NCBI GenBank assembly: GCA_902776665.1 | Contig: CACYQZ010000004.1 | Location: 62,001 to 126,000 of the forward strand | DNA from: an uncultured Prevotellaceae bacterium | GTDB lineage: Bacteria > Bacteroidota > Bacteroidia > Bacteroidales > Bacteroidaceae | Reading direction: 5' to 3' | DNA: 64,000 bases | Program-made: the position numbers and the translations under genes | Notes under the pieces: model-generated | The model's database searches: none | Seen by the model: only the letters and a program-made list of their open reading frames with translations | Told to the model about the DNA's origin: nothing | Shown here: positions 1 to 7,984 of the stretch, piece by piece | How positions within the stretch are numbered: position 1 is the first letter of the stretch | Layout of the letters: every line of letters begins with the position of its first letter

Positions 1-548
1 CTCAATAAATTTTCAATTTGTTCTGCAATTTTCTCAATTTTCGCCGTCGGCTCGAACCGTTCCACGACCTGCCCCTTCTTGTTGATGAGGAATTTCGTGA
101 AATTCCACTTGATGTCGGCCTTTTCCTTGTAGTCGGGGTCTTCCTTCGTCAGCATATCGTCGAGGATATGCGCAATCGGGTGCTCCATATCCCATCCGGC
201 AAAACCTTTCTGCTCCTTGAGGAACTTGAAAAGCGGATCGGCATCGTCGCCGTTCACCTTCACCTTCTTGAAACGCGGAAATTCCGTGCCATAGGTCAGT
301 TTGCAGAACTCGTGAATCGACTCGTCGGTTCCCGGAGCCTGCTGTCCGAACTGGTTGCAGGGGAAGTCGAGCACCTCGAAACCCTGCGCGTGGTACTTCT
401 TATAAAGTGCCTCCAACTCGTCGTATTGGGGCGTGAAACCGCACTTCGTGGCCGTATTGACGATGAGGAGCACCTCGTTTTGATACTCTTTCAGCGATAC
501 GTCTTTCCCTTTTCTGTCTTTCACAGAAAATTCATAAACCGTTCTCAT
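1..548 (-). CDS. Glutathione peroxidase, 3' end cut by window edge
   Basis: Thiol peroxidase of the glutathione peroxidase family, which reduces hydroperoxides. Translation from the ATG at 548 gives 182 codons before the window edge; family members are about 180-185 residues, so only a few C-terminal residues are missing. The active-site motif TKCGFTPQY places cysteine (C36) where selenoenzymes carry selenocysteine. The second motif DFPCNQFG and the late WNFTKFLI motif with the conserved Trp/Asn are present. There is no signal peptide, so it should be cytoplasmic. Bacterial Cys-type members usually take electrons from thioredoxin rather than glutathione (family knowledge). It is divergent from the lipoprotein gene at 808. 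Confidence 0.93.
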   Translation of the reverse strand, partial: MRTVYEFSVKDRKGKDVSLKEYQNEVLLIVNTATKCGFTPQYDELEALYKKYHAQGFEVLDFPCNQFGQQAPGTDESIHEFCKLTYGTEFPRFKKVKVNGDDADPLFKFLKEQKGFAGWDMEHPIAHILDDMLTKEDPDYKEKADIKWNFTKFLINKKGQVVERFEPTAKIEKIAEQIENLL

Positions 549-597
549 TTTTTTTTGTCAGATATTTTTAGTGATTAATTAAATTCGAAACTTCGTA

Positions 598-629
598 CAA
601 AAGTAACAAATTATCTCATAAAGCGAAAA
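598..629 (-). promoter_or_regulatory. Bacteroidetes-type promoter of the glutathione peroxidase gene
   Basis: On the minus strand a TACTTTTG -7 box (598-605) lies 20 bp downstream of a TTTT that replaces TTTG at -33 (626-629). It sits 50 bp upstream of the ATG at 548. The -33 box is one base off consensus. Confidence 0.5.
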
Positions 630-720
630 ATCGGGTGGTAGTTTTTCGATGTTTTTAATGTTTATTAGGGATTTTCACATCATTCGTAGGGATTTTCCTA
701 TGAAAGATTATGGAAAAACG

Positions 721-752
721 TTTTGCGGGGCGACCAAAATAGCGTAACTTTG
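721..752 (+). promoter_or_regulatory. Bacteroidetes-type promoter of the lipoprotein gene
   Basis: A TTTTG element at 721-725, 19 bp, then TAACTTTG at 745-752: a full match to the TTTG / TAnnTTTG promoter of this phylum. It lies about 55 bp upstream of the ATG at 808. Confidence 0.8.
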
Positions 753-807
753 CAGCAGAGAATTGAAAACTCGATGTTGAACCCTTAACGAATAGGAGAT
801 TAAAAAG

Positions 808-1389
808 ATGAAAAAACTGTACACACTCATGACCATCGCACTCTTGGCAGTGCTGTCGATGTCGTTTGCAAGCTGCAACTTCCTTTGGAACGATGACGAT
901 GAAATCGCTTACACGCTCGAAGGAACTTGGCGAGGCGACATGTATGTTTCGTCGGAATGGAACGGACGGGTCTATGACGCCACCTACTCGGAAATCTGTT
1001 TCCTGCGCGACCCCTATCGCTACAGCAGCGGCAAGGGCTACTGGGTCGATTACTATGACAATTATGGCTGGGGACGCAACTACGTGGCCAACCACATCGA
1101 GTGGACCGTCGAATACCGCACCATCAAGGTCTATTTCGTCGAGGAGGACGTCACCATCTGGATTGAGGACTATCGACTGAACGACAACTATTTCACGGGT
1201 GTCATCTACGACGGTTCGAACCGCGTGAAATTCCGCCTGCGCCACGTCGATTCGCCGAATTGGTACAACTACGAATGGGGTTGGGGTGATTACTACTACG
1301 CGAAGCCGAACGACATGACTCGCGCTGCTTCCGCCGAGGGCTCGAACAGCGAAATGATGCCCAAGCGCTTCATCCGCGCGGAAAAATAA
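808..1389 (+). CDS. Putative lipoprotein of unknown function
   Basis: A 193-residue protein of no family I recognise. The N-terminus is a lipoprotein signal: basic MKK, a hydrophobic stretch, then the lipobox SFASC with the acylated cysteine at residue 23, followed by a Trp/Asp-rich segment. The mature part is rich in Tyr, Trp and Asp and looks like beta-strand repeats (for example WNGRVYDATYSEI). A purine-rich AGGAG lies about 10 nt before the ATG. It has its own promoter (721-752) and a strong terminator (1404-1442), so it is monocistronic. It should be anchored in the periplasmic or outer membrane; the function is open. Confidence 0.85.
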   Translation: MKKLYTLMTIALLAVLSMSFASCNFLWNDDDEIAYTLEGTWRGDMYVSSEWNGRVYDATYSEICFLRDPYRYSSGKGYWVDYYDNYGWGRNYVANHIEWTVEYRTIKVYFVEEDVTIWIEDYRLNDNYFTGVIYDGSNRVKFRLRHVDSPNWYNYEWGWGDYYYAKPNDMTRAASAEGSNSEMMPKRFIRAEK

Positions 1390-1403
1390 AGGTTTTTAAA
1401 CAC

Positions 1404-1442
1404 GAAAAAAGAGCCAGATTCGCTTGAATCCGGCTCTTTTTC
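1404..1442. terminator. Bidirectional intrinsic terminator
   Basis: An A-run, an inverted repeat (AAAGAGCC.GATTC / GAATC.GGCTCTTT, one mismatch) with a GCTT loop, then a T-run. It lies between convergent genes and can end transcription of both. Confidence 0.85.
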
Positions 1443-1897
1443 TATTTCCGCTTCGCAGCAAAAAACGCCTGCATCAATTCGCGACATTCCGTTTCGAGAA
1501 CGCCCTGCGTCACTGTGCATCGCGGATGCAAAGCCTCGGGTGCAAAGCGCTGGAAACCGCGCTTCTCGTCGGGTGTGCCATAGACCACGCGCCCAATTTG
1601 CGCCCAGCCAATCGCCCCCGCGCACATCACACACGGCTCCACCGTCACGTAGAGCGTGCAGTCGGCGAGATATTTGCCGCCGAGCAGGTTCGCCGCCGCC
1701 GTTATCGCCTGCATTTCCGCGTGTGCGGTCACGTCGGTGAGCGTTTCTGTGAGGTTGTGTGCCCGTGCGATGATGCGGTCGCGACAGACAATCACCGCGC
1801 CGATGGGAATTTCGCCCTCGCGCTGTGCCGCCTCCGCCTCTTTCAAGGCCATCTGCATGAAGCGTTCGTCTTGTTTTCGTTGTTCTTCGGGTGTCAT
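1442..1897 (-). CDS. tadA: tRNA-adenosine(34) deaminase TadA
   Basis: Deaminates adenosine 34 to inosine in tRNA, as a zinc-dependent cytoplasmic dimer. The zinc ligands of the cytidine deaminase fold are visible: HAE at residues 59-61 and PCVMC at 88-92. The G-E-I-P-I-G segment that shapes the active site is near residues 28-33. The start was placed at the ATG at 1897 (151 aa, normal length); a longer open frame to 2017 runs into the upstream regulator and is not homologous. A TAATTTTG -7-like box overlaps the end of that regulator, so tadA may have its own promoter as well as read-through. Confidence 0.95.
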   Translation of the reverse strand: MTPEEQRKQDERFMQMALKEAEAAQREGEIPIGAVIVCRDRIIARAHNLTETLTDVTAHAEMQAITAAANLLGGKYLADCTLYVTVEPCVMCAGAIGWAQIGRVVYGTPDEKRGFQRFAPEALHPRCTVTQGVLETECRELMQAFFAAKRK

Positions 1898-1920
1898 AAC
1901 TGCTGTTTTTAGGTGCAAAA

Positions 1921-2220
1921 TTACGATTTTTTGCCGACTTCGAGATAATTTTTCAAGGTTTTCACATAGTCGTCGAAGGCTTTGAGGCCCGTCGGCGTGA
2001 CACGGCAAATCGTACACGGTCGCTTGCCCTTGAATGTCTTTTCCACCGTGATGTAGCCTGCCGCCGACAGTTTGTCGATTTGCACGCTCAGATTGCCTGC
2101 CGTGGCACCCGTCTGCTCCTTGATGTAAGGAAACTCGGCCTCCTCGGCACTGATGAGCAGCGACATCACCGCCAATCGCAGTTCGGAATGAAGCAGTGGG
2201 TCTAATGTTGGGAATTTCAT
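1921..2220 (-). CDS. Small winged-helix transcriptional regulator
   Basis: A 99-residue DNA-binding protein of the ArsR/MarR-like stand-alone winged-helix type often paired with membrane proteins in Bacteroidetes. The segment from about residue 28 (EFPYIKEQTGATAGNLSVQI) is the helix-turn-helix, followed by a wing (KTFKGKRPCTICRVTPTG). The ATG at 2220 is used because it overlaps the stop of the upstream membrane gene by 4 nt (ATGA), a sign of translational coupling. The likely role is control of the two-gene unit; the ligand is not deducible. Confidence 0.85.
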   Translation of the reverse strand: MKFPTLDPLLHSELRLAVMSLLISAEEAEFPYIKEQTGATAGNLSVQIDKLSAAGYITVEKTFKGKRPCTICRVTPTGLKAFDDYVKTLKNYLEVGKKS

Positions 2221-2906
2221 AGGCTTTGTTTTTTGAGCATCATACCGGGGATTACGAGCCCGACGAATGCGAACAACAGAACAGAGAGGCAAGTGAGCGT
2301 TGCGCTTGGTTCATATAGTTCGGTATACGACTTACCTGTGAACTCGACCAAGATGGCTCTACCGATTCCGAATCCCTCCCAAGCGAACATCATCAGGCCA
2401 CCGACGATGCCGAAAACAACGAGCCAACGGCTGCGAAGGATGTGTCCCGTCATCGTCACGGCCATTCCCATCAACAGCATAATAGTGGGTGCAATGCCAA
2501 TTCTTCCGTCAAAAAAAATCATCTGCGTTGGCGACAACAATCTTGGTGCAATCACATTCCAAAGAATTGAGAGGACAAAAAAGACGATGGTAAATATTGC
2601 AAAAGTCCACCACGTTTTGCCTACGAGCGAGCTGACGATGGTCGTAGGTTCGTGCTGTCGGTTTTTAAAGATGTTTCGCAAGGCAATCCAAATGATGACA
2701 GGCAACACAAGCCACAAAAGATGTCCGAGAGGCGTTTTCGACACATAATTGACAATGGCGACGATGCCTGACATTGCCACGGTACAAAGTCCCGAAACAT
2801 AGAGTGCCTGCCCTGTGCTCTGCGACACCGTGCGGCGACTCTGTTCTATCTGTTCAGTGATAATCTCCAGACTGCGCTCGGCAGTCAAATTTTTGTTTTC
2901 TTCCAT
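2217..2906 (-). CDS. Multi-pass membrane protein, partner of the winged-helix regulator
   Basis: A 229-residue integral membrane protein I cannot assign to a named family. A hydrophilic N-terminus of about 30 residues (rich in Glu, Arg and Ser) precedes six or so hydrophobic segments, including LYVSGLCTVAMSGIVAIVNY, LLWLVLPVIIWIAL, FAIFTIVFFVLSILWNVIA and LLFAFVGLVIPGMML. The stop overlaps the start of the regulator gene. Such membrane-protein plus small-regulator pairs are common in Bacteroidales. A good promoter lies upstream (3007-3038). Confidence 0.75.
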   Translation of the reverse strand: MEENKNLTAERSLEIITEQIEQSRRTVSQSTGQALYVSGLCTVAMSGIVAIVNYVSKTPLGHLLWLVLPVIIWIALRNIFKNRQHEPTTIVSSLVGKTWWTFAIFTIVFFVLSILWNVIAPRLLSPTQMIFFDGRIGIAPTIMLLMGMAVTMTGHILRSRWLVVFGIVGGLMMFAWEGFGIGRAILVEFTGKSYTELYEPSATLTCLSVLLFAFVGLVIPGMMLKKQSL

Positions 2907-3006
2907 TGTTTTTTCGTTTTAATAGTTCTACTCATTTTTGATTTTCGGCCTTGTCCTCACCCCTGCAGAAGGCTCGGTCGCAGCCATTTGTGTTCGAATC
3001 ACGATG

Positions 3007-3038
3007 CAAAGGTAAATAAGTTTATTTTATAAACCAAA
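3007..3038 (-). promoter_or_regulatory. Promoter of the membrane protein-regulator pair
   Basis: On the minus strand, TTTG (3035-3038), 20 bp, TACCTTTG (3007-3014): a perfect Bacteroidetes-type promoter about 100 bp upstream of the ATG at 2906. The rest of 2907-3225 is AT-rich and shows no gene. A second -7 box (TAACTTTG, 3193-3200) faces the other way towards yraN. Confidence 0.8.
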
Positions 3039-3225
3039 TTATTTTGCAAAAAACTTTTCATTGATAATATTTTTTAACATTTCGATGATTTTTAGGAACT
3101 CATATTACTAAAAAATAGCATTTTCAGTTCACAAAATTTCCTAATCTGATTCTTTTAATAAAAAAATGTGTCGCCAATTCAAATCTTTTCCGTAACTTTG
3201 CAATCAACAATCGGGAAACAAAAAA

Positions 3226-3609
3226 ATGGCTCAACATAACGACATTGGAAAATGGGGCGAGGAGATGGCGGCGGAGTATCTTCGGAAGAAGGGATACACG
3301 ATTCGCGACACAAACTGGCGCTGCGGACACCGCGACATCGACATCGTTGCCCTCGACGAAAACCTGCAAACGGTGGTGTTCGTCGAGGTGAAAACGCGGT
3401 CGGCAAATTTCGTGCAACGACCCGAGGAGGCGGTAAACCGTGAGAAAATCCGAAACATCGGACTGGCGGCCAACGCCTACGTGAAAATGTTCCGCATTAC
3501 GAAGGAACTGCGCTTCGACATCATCACGGTGGTGGGAAACGGCAACAACGACGAAACGCCCGTGATTGAACATTGGGAGAATGCGTTTAATCCGATGTTG
3601 GTGTATTGA
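3226..3609 (+). CDS. YraN family (UPF0102) putative endonuclease
   Basis: A 127-residue protein of the YraN/UPF0102 family, which has a Holliday-junction-resolvase-like nuclease fold; the cellular role is poorly defined. The family signature is complete: GKWGEEMAAEYLRKKGY at the N-terminus, then the PD-(D/E)XK-like core GHRDIDIVALD...VFVEVKTR with acidic and lysine catalytic positions, and EEAVNREKIRNI further on. It has a TAACTTTG promoter box 26 bp upstream of the ATG and is followed one base later by birA, so the two are probably co-transcribed. Confidence 0.9.
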   Translation: MAQHNDIGKWGEEMAAEYLRKKGYTIRDTNWRCGHRDIDIVALDENLQTVVFVEVKTRSANFVQRPEEAVNREKIRNIGLAANAYVKMFRITKELRFDIITVVGNGNNDETPVIEHWENAFNPMLVY

Positions 3610-3610
3610 T

Positions 3611-4357
3611 ATGGAAGCGAGAGTGATACGACTGGACGAGGTGGATTCGACGAACCGATGGCTGCGCGAGAATGTGGCGACGGACGAGGCGATGACGGTG
3701 TGCGTGGCCGATTTCCAGACGGCTGGACGGGGCTGTGGCACGAACTCGTGGGAGTCGGAACGGGGGAAAAACCTGCTCTTCTCGCTGCTGATGCATCCCG
3801 ATGGTATCGAGGCGCGACAGCAATTCCAAATCTCGATGGCGACGGCATTGGCGGTGTGCGACGCGATGGGCGATTTCGGCATCATAGACATTCGCGTGAA
3901 GTGGCCGAACGACATCTATTGGAACGACCAGAAACTCTGCGGAATGCTCATCGAAAACCGCTTGGCGGGCACAGCGATTCGCGACAGCATCATCGGCATC
4001 GGACTGAATGTGAACCAGACCGTTTTTCGCTTTCCGCAGGCGACCGACCACGACCCTCTGACAGCACCGAACCCCGTTTCGATGCGGCAGATTCTCGGCC
4101 ACGACATCGACCGCGAGGCGGTGCTTCGAAACATCGTCAGTCACCTGAAAATCTGCTCGTGTATGGCCGACTACACGCGGATGCGCTACAATGCCCTGCT
4201 CTATCGACGCGACGGTCAGCCACATCGGTTTCGCGACGGCGAGGGCGACTTTCAAGCGGAGGTGCTCGAGGTCGATGAACTGGGGAAACTTCTGCTGAAA
4301 AAGGCCGACGGACGGGTGGTTTCCTACGGTTTTAAGGAGGTGGTTTTTGTGAAGTGA
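3611..4357 (+). CDS. birA: Biotin--[acetyl-CoA-carboxylase] ligase
   Basis: Activates biotin with ATP and transfers it to the lysine of biotin carrier domains. The protein has 248 residues and lacks the N-terminal DNA-binding domain, so it is a monofunctional (group I) ligase and not a repressor. Visible motifs are the biotinyl-AMP loop TAGRGCGTNSW, the KWPNDIYW catalytic segment, CGMLIE and GIGLNVN, with a C-terminal SH3-like region. The ATG at 3611 follows the yraN stop by one base. The TGA stop (4355-4357) lies inside a heptamer repeat element that fills the gap to pyrH. Confidence 0.94.
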   Translation: MEARVIRLDEVDSTNRWLRENVATDEAMTVCVADFQTAGRGCGTNSWESERGKNLLFSLLMHPDGIEARQQFQISMATALAVCDAMGDFGIIDIRVKWPNDIYWNDQKLCGMLIENRLAGTAIRDSIIGIGLNVNQTVFRFPQATDHDPLTAPNPVSMRQILGHDIDREAVLRNIVSHLKICSCMADYTRMRYNALLYRRDGQPHRFRDGEGDFQAEVLEVDELGKLLLKKADGRVVSYGFKEVVFVK

Positions 4358-4418
4358 GGAGTGTGGAGTGAAAAAAGTAATCATAATTCTAAATTGTTAA
4401 TTCTTAATTTTTAATTGA
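4353..4418 (+). repeat. Heptamer-periodic element at the birA-pyrH junction
   Basis: Read in steps of 7 from 4353, the units are all variants of one another: AGTG-type units (GAGGAGT, GTGGAGT), an A-run, then AATT-type units (TAATTCT, AAATTGT, TAATTTT). The element contains the birA stop codon and ends just before the pyrH start. A close relative lies at 56785-56861; the two share an identical 20-mer, GAAGTGAGGAGTGTGGAGTG, and the same TGA is the stop codon of birA here and of rlmN there. Confidence 0.8.
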
Positions 4419-4426
4419 AAAAAAAT

Positions 4427-5134
4427 ATGGCACGATTCAAAAGAATTCTTCTGAAACTCAGCGGTGAGAGTCTCGCCGCAGGCGGTAGCGGCATCGATAT
4501 GCAACGGCTCACCGAGTATGCACAGCAAATCAAGGAAATCCACGACTTGGGCGTGGAAATCGGCATCGTCATCGGCGGCGGCAACATTTTCCGCGGTCTG
4601 AGCGGTGCGAAAAAAGGTTTCGACCGCGTGAAGGGCGACCAGATGGGTATGATGGCGACCGTCATCAACTCGCTCGCGCTCTCGTCGGCACTCGATGCCG
4701 CAGGCGTTCCTAACCAAGTGCTCACGGCCATCAGAATGGAGCCCGTCGGCGAATTTTACACGAAATGGCGCGCCATCGACGCGATGAAGGCAGGAAAAGT
4801 CTGCATCTTCTCGGCTGGCACGGGCTCGCCCTACTTTACTACTGACACCGGCTCGTCGCTGCGCGGCGTGGAAATCGAGGCCGACGTGATGCTCAAAGGC
4901 ACGCGAGTGGATGGTGTTTACACCGCCGACCCCGAAAAAGACCCGACCGCCACGAAGTTCACCGACATCACCTACGCCGAGGTGCTCGCCCGCAACCTGA
5001 AAGTGATGGACCTCTCGGCCATCTGTATGTGTCAGGACAACAACCTGCCGATTTACGTCTTTAATATGGACATCGTCGGCAACCTGCGCCGCGTCATCGA
5101 GGGCGAGGAAATCGGCACGCTCGTTCACGCATAA
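4427..5134 (+). CDS. pyrH: UMP kinase
   Basis: Phosphorylates UMP to UDP in pyrimidine nucleotide synthesis; hexameric in bacteria and of the amino-acid-kinase fold, unrelated to eukaryotic UMP kinases. It has 235 residues, the normal length. Motifs: ILLKLSGES at the N-terminus (phosphate binding), GGGNIFRG, the uridylate-binding GTGSPYFTTD, and a late VMDLSAICMCQDNNLPIYVF. The start is the ATG at 4427; an in-frame TTG four codons upstream lies in the A-rich tail of the repeat and is unlikely. The wHTH regulator gene begins 10 bases after the stop. Confidence 0.96.
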   Translation: MARFKRILLKLSGESLAAGGSGIDMQRLTEYAQQIKEIHDLGVEIGIVIGGGNIFRGLSGAKKGFDRVKGDQMGMMATVINSLALSSALDAAGVPNQVLTAIRMEPVGEFYTKWRAIDAMKAGKVCIFSAGTGSPYFTTDTGSSLRGVEIEADVMLKGTRVDGVYTADPEKDPTATKFTDITYAEVLARNLKVMDLSAICMCQDNNLPIYVFNMDIVGNLRRVIEGEEIGTLVHA

Positions 5135-5144
5135 AACCGACAAA

Positions 5145-5834
5145 ATGATGAAACCGCGATATTCCGTTCTCATCCTGCTGACGCTCATCGTCGCGTCGGC
5201 AATGACGGGCTACCACAGTTTTTCGACCACAAGGCAACTCGTCACGCAGGATATGAGCCACGCCCTGGCACGTGCGTTGGAACAGCAACAGACCCACGTC
5301 ATCAGTGCCGACACCGTGCGCGTGTTCAACAACTATTTGCAACTCGACGAACTGCGCGGAAAGGCCGTTTTAGCGGTCGATACGCGACAGCGAGGCTTCC
5401 GATGCTATGCGAAATGCTCGGCGGCGACGATTTTCTCGATGTCCGACCAACGACCGGCCTCGGTGCTATGGATGATGGCCGTTTTGTGGGGATTTTTCTG
5501 CCTCTATCGCCATCGGAAAACAACGTTTCACCCCGTCGGAGCGAGTTGTTTCGGAGGATTGAGTTTTTCCGAGTCTGACCAACGATTTTTCGATGCCCAA
5601 GGCCAGCACGTGAAACTCACGCCGATGCAGCAGCAACTGATGGAAATGTTTTTCCGTTCGCCCTCGCATCTGCTGACGAAAAGCGAGATTTGCGAGGCTC
5701 TTTGGCCGAAAAAAGATGATGCCAGCGAAACGCTCTACACGCTGATTCGCAGGCTGAAACCCGTCATCGAACAACATTCTGACCTAAAAATCGAGGCCGA
5801 CCGCGGTCGTGCCTATGAACTGAAAATCAGATAG
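5145..5834 (+). CDS. Membrane-bound OmpR-type winged-helix regulator
   Basis: A 229-residue protein built like a one-component, ToxR-like regulator in reverse order. A transmembrane segment lies at about residues 7-22 (VLILLTLIVASAMTGY) and a second at about 105-120 (VLWMMAVLWGFFCLY). Between them is a periplasmic part of about 80 residues. The C-terminal 95 residues are a winged-helix effector domain (LTPMQQQLMEMFF, LLTKSEICEALWP, LYTLIRRLKPVIE, a final hairpin GRAYELKIR). There is no receiver domain and no kinase next to it. The gene is followed within 10 bp by three TGTC direct repeats and then by the beta-barrel gene, which is the likely target (inference). Either ATG at 5145 or 5148 may be used. 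Confidence 0.82.
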   Translation: MMKPRYSVLILLTLIVASAMTGYHSFSTTRQLVTQDMSHALARALEQQQTHVISADTVRVFNNYLQLDELRGKAVLAVDTRQRGFRCYAKCSAATIFSMSDQRPASVLWMMAVLWGFFCLYRHRKTTFHPVGASCFGGLSFSESDQRFFDAQGQHVKLTPMQQQLMEMFFRSPSHLLTKSEICEALWPKKDDASETLYTLIRRLKPVIEQHSDLKIEADRGRAYELKIR

Positions 5835-5843
5835 TTAGGTCAT

Positions 5844-5871
5844 TGTCGGCGAAATGTCAGACAAATGTCAG
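5844..5871 (+). promoter_or_regulatory. Triple TGTC direct repeat, Pho-box-like operator
   Basis: TGTCGG at 5844, TGTCAG at 5855 and TGTCAG at 5866 are spaced exactly 11 bp apart on the same strand, directly upstream of the -33 box of the next promoter. OmpR/PhoB-family winged-helix proteins bind 11-bp direct repeats as tandem dimers, and the E. coli Pho box core is TGTCA repeated every 11 bp. Candidate ligands are the regulator encoded just upstream or a PhoB homologue. Confidence 0.7.
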
Positions 5872-5879
5872 CATCATTT

Positions 5880-5911
5880 TTTGGCAACCGAAAATTCTCT
5901 TGATACTTTTG
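5880..5911 (+). promoter_or_regulatory. Promoter of the beta-barrel gene
   Basis: TTTG (5880-5883), 20 bp, TACTTTTG (5904-5911); the ATG follows at 5939. The triple TGTC repeat ends 8 bp before the -33 box, a normal activator position. Confidence 0.82.
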
Positions 5912-5938
5912 CAGCGTCAAACCAAACGCTAACGAAGT

Positions 5939-7972
5939 ATGAAGAGATTTTTTTTGATGATTTCAGTGGCGCTGTTCGCGTTGTCGGCAAGCGCACAAAG
6001 TGAGAAAGAAGTGACGCTCGGCGAAGTGTCCGTGAAGGGTGCTCGAACGGTGCAGAAAGTCGATGGACAGTGGATTTACCCAACGAAACAGCAGTTGGAA
6101 AACTCGACCGACGGCTATTCGCTGTTGGCGAAACTCACGCTGCCCCACATCCGCGTCGATGAGGCGATGAACAGCATCACGGCACTCAGCAATCTCGGTT
6201 CGGTGCAGGTGCGCATCAACGACATCGTAGCCACACGCGAAGACCTGCTCTCACTCGATATGAAAGCCATCGAGCGCATCGAATTTATCGACAATCCGGG
6301 CCTGCGCTACGGCGAAGAAACGGCTTATGTCATCAATTTCAAGGTGAAAAAGCCCATCAGCGGCTATGTCGTCGGCACGCAACTGACGAACACACTGACC
6401 GCCGTGAATGGCAACGAGGCGGTTTATGGGAAAATCAACCACAAAAAGAGCGAGTTTGGCTTCAACTACGGCCTCAATTACCAACATTTCAAGGGTGCGC
6501 GAGGCGACGAAAAGGCCGTTTACACGTTGGAATCGGGCGAAACAATTGAATTGAATCGCCATTTGCTTTCCCAACAAAACAAAAACCTCGGCCACAACGC
6601 CCAACTGACCTACAGCCTGAGCGATTCCAACTACGTTTTTCAAGCGAAACTATCGGGAAACAGCACCATCCGTCCGCAAGAAATCCAATCGACGATGGCG
6701 TTCAACGATTCGCGCTACGAAACTCGCTCTTCCACGCGCAACAGCACGCCCTCGCTCGACCTCTATTATCATCACGATTTCCGTCGGAACCAGTCGCTTA
6801 CCGCCAATGTCGTGGGTACGTTCATCAAAACCAAAAGCCATACGGAGAATAACGAAGGTTCTGATTATCAATATGATACAAACGGAAAAACCTATTCGCT
6901 TTGGAGCGAAGCCATCTACGAAAACCGCCTCAAGCCCTTCACTTTTTCTGGCGGATTCCAATTTGCCCAACGCTACAGCCACAACGAATATCACGGCGAT
7001 TCCGAGGCCATCAACGACCTGCACACGTCCGATTTCTACCTGTTTTCACAACTGAAAGGCCGACTCGGAGCGCTCAACTATATGGCTGGGCTCGGCGTAA
7101 GCCGTCGTTACTATCGACAAGCCGACACGAAGCACAATTTCTGGCTTTTCCGACCGAAATTCAGCCTGTCGTACCCTTTGGCCGAGCGTCTGAAACTGAA
7201 ATACACTTTTGAGACTTCGCAACACGTTTCGCGAATCGCCCTCGTCAGCGACGCCTCTATCAAAATCAACTCGATGGAAACCCTGCTTGGAAATCCTGAA
7301 ATCCGTCCCTGTCGCAGAATCGACCACGACCTTCGCCTGACCTACGCCACCTCGCGATTCACCTCGGAACTGCAAGGCTACTACCGCATCAACACCCATT
7401 GCAATATGGAAAAATACATCCGAAAAGACGGCCATTTCTACCAGACACAGACCAATGCCGACAACGAATGTAGTTTTTTCTTCATCCAAAGTTACAACCA
7501 GTGGGACATCGTCGCCGACAAACTGACAGCCACGATTTACGGCGGCATCTACCGCTTTTTCAACTTCGGCGAAGACTACCGCCACACCTTCACGAGTTTC
7601 AACGGCGGCTGTTCCGTGCAGGTCTATCTCAATCGGTGGACGCTCGGAGCCTACGCCGACAACGGTTGGAGTTTTATGGAGGGCGAACATCGCGGACTTC
7701 ACGTGCCAGCGTGGTATTTCACGGCTTCTTATCGTCCAAACAAGGCACTGACCATCTCGCTTTTCGCGCAACATCTTTTCAGTCAGCATCCGCTCACAGA
7801 AAAGGGGGAAGTCGTGAGCCGTTATATTCGAAAGGAAATTTCCCGACATCAGCGCGAATACGGCAATATGGTGACGCTAAAACTCGCCTATCGCTTCGAA
7901 TATGGACGGAAATATCGCGACATCAACCGCTCGATGAACCATCAGGACAACGAAACGGGAATTTTGAAATAG
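5939..7972 (+). CDS. Outer-membrane beta-barrel protein, TonB-receptor-like
   Basis: A 677-residue outer-membrane protein of the 'outer membrane beta-barrel family' related to TonB-dependent receptors. A signal peptide ends at about residue 19 (LSASAQ|S). Residues about 25-140 form a plug-like domain (LGEVSVKGARTVQKVDGQWIYP, VQVRINDIVATREDLLSLD, IERIEFIDNPGLRYG). The rest is a barrel of alternating aromatic strands ending in FEYGRKYRDI plus a short tail. There is no N-terminal carboxypeptidase-like domain and no clear TonB box. The operator and the membrane regulator just upstream suggest regulated uptake or a surface role; the substrate is unknown. Convergent with porT. Confidence 0.85.
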   Translation: MKRFFLMISVALFALSASAQSEKEVTLGEVSVKGARTVQKVDGQWIYPTKQQLENSTDGYSLLAKLTLPHIRVDEAMNSITALSNLGSVQVRINDIVATREDLLSLDMKAIERIEFIDNPGLRYGEETAYVINFKVKKPISGYVVGTQLTNTLTAVNGNEAVYGKINHKKSEFGFNYGLNYQHFKGARGDEKAVYTLESGETIELNRHLLSQQNKNLGHNAQLTYSLSDSNYVFQAKLSGNSTIRPQEIQSTMAFNDSRYETRSSTRNSTPSLDLYYHHDFRRNQSLTANVVGTFIKTKSHTENNEGSDYQYDTNGKTYSLWSEAIYENRLKPFTFSGGFQFAQRYSHNEYHGDSEAINDLHTSDFYLFSQLKGRLGALNYMAGLGVSRRYYRQADTKHNFWLFRPKFSLSYPLAERLKLKYTFETSQHVSRIALVSDASIKINSMETLLGNPEIRPCRRIDHDLRLTYATSRFTSELQGYYRINTHCNMEKYIRKDGHFYQTQTNADNECSFFFIQSYNQWDIVADKLTATIYGGIYRFFNFGEDYRHTFTSFNGGCSVQVYLNRWTLGAYADNGWSFMEGEHRGLHVPAWYFTASYRPNKALTISLFAQHLFSQHPLTEKGEVVSRYIRKEISRHQREYGNMVTLKLAYRFEYGRKYRDINRSMNHQDNETGILK

Positions 7973-7984
7973 TTTTTGGAAAAA

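Noticed and set aside
3611..4357. BirA as a transcriptional repressor of biotin genes
   Set aside because: The protein lacks the N-terminal helix-turn-helix domain.
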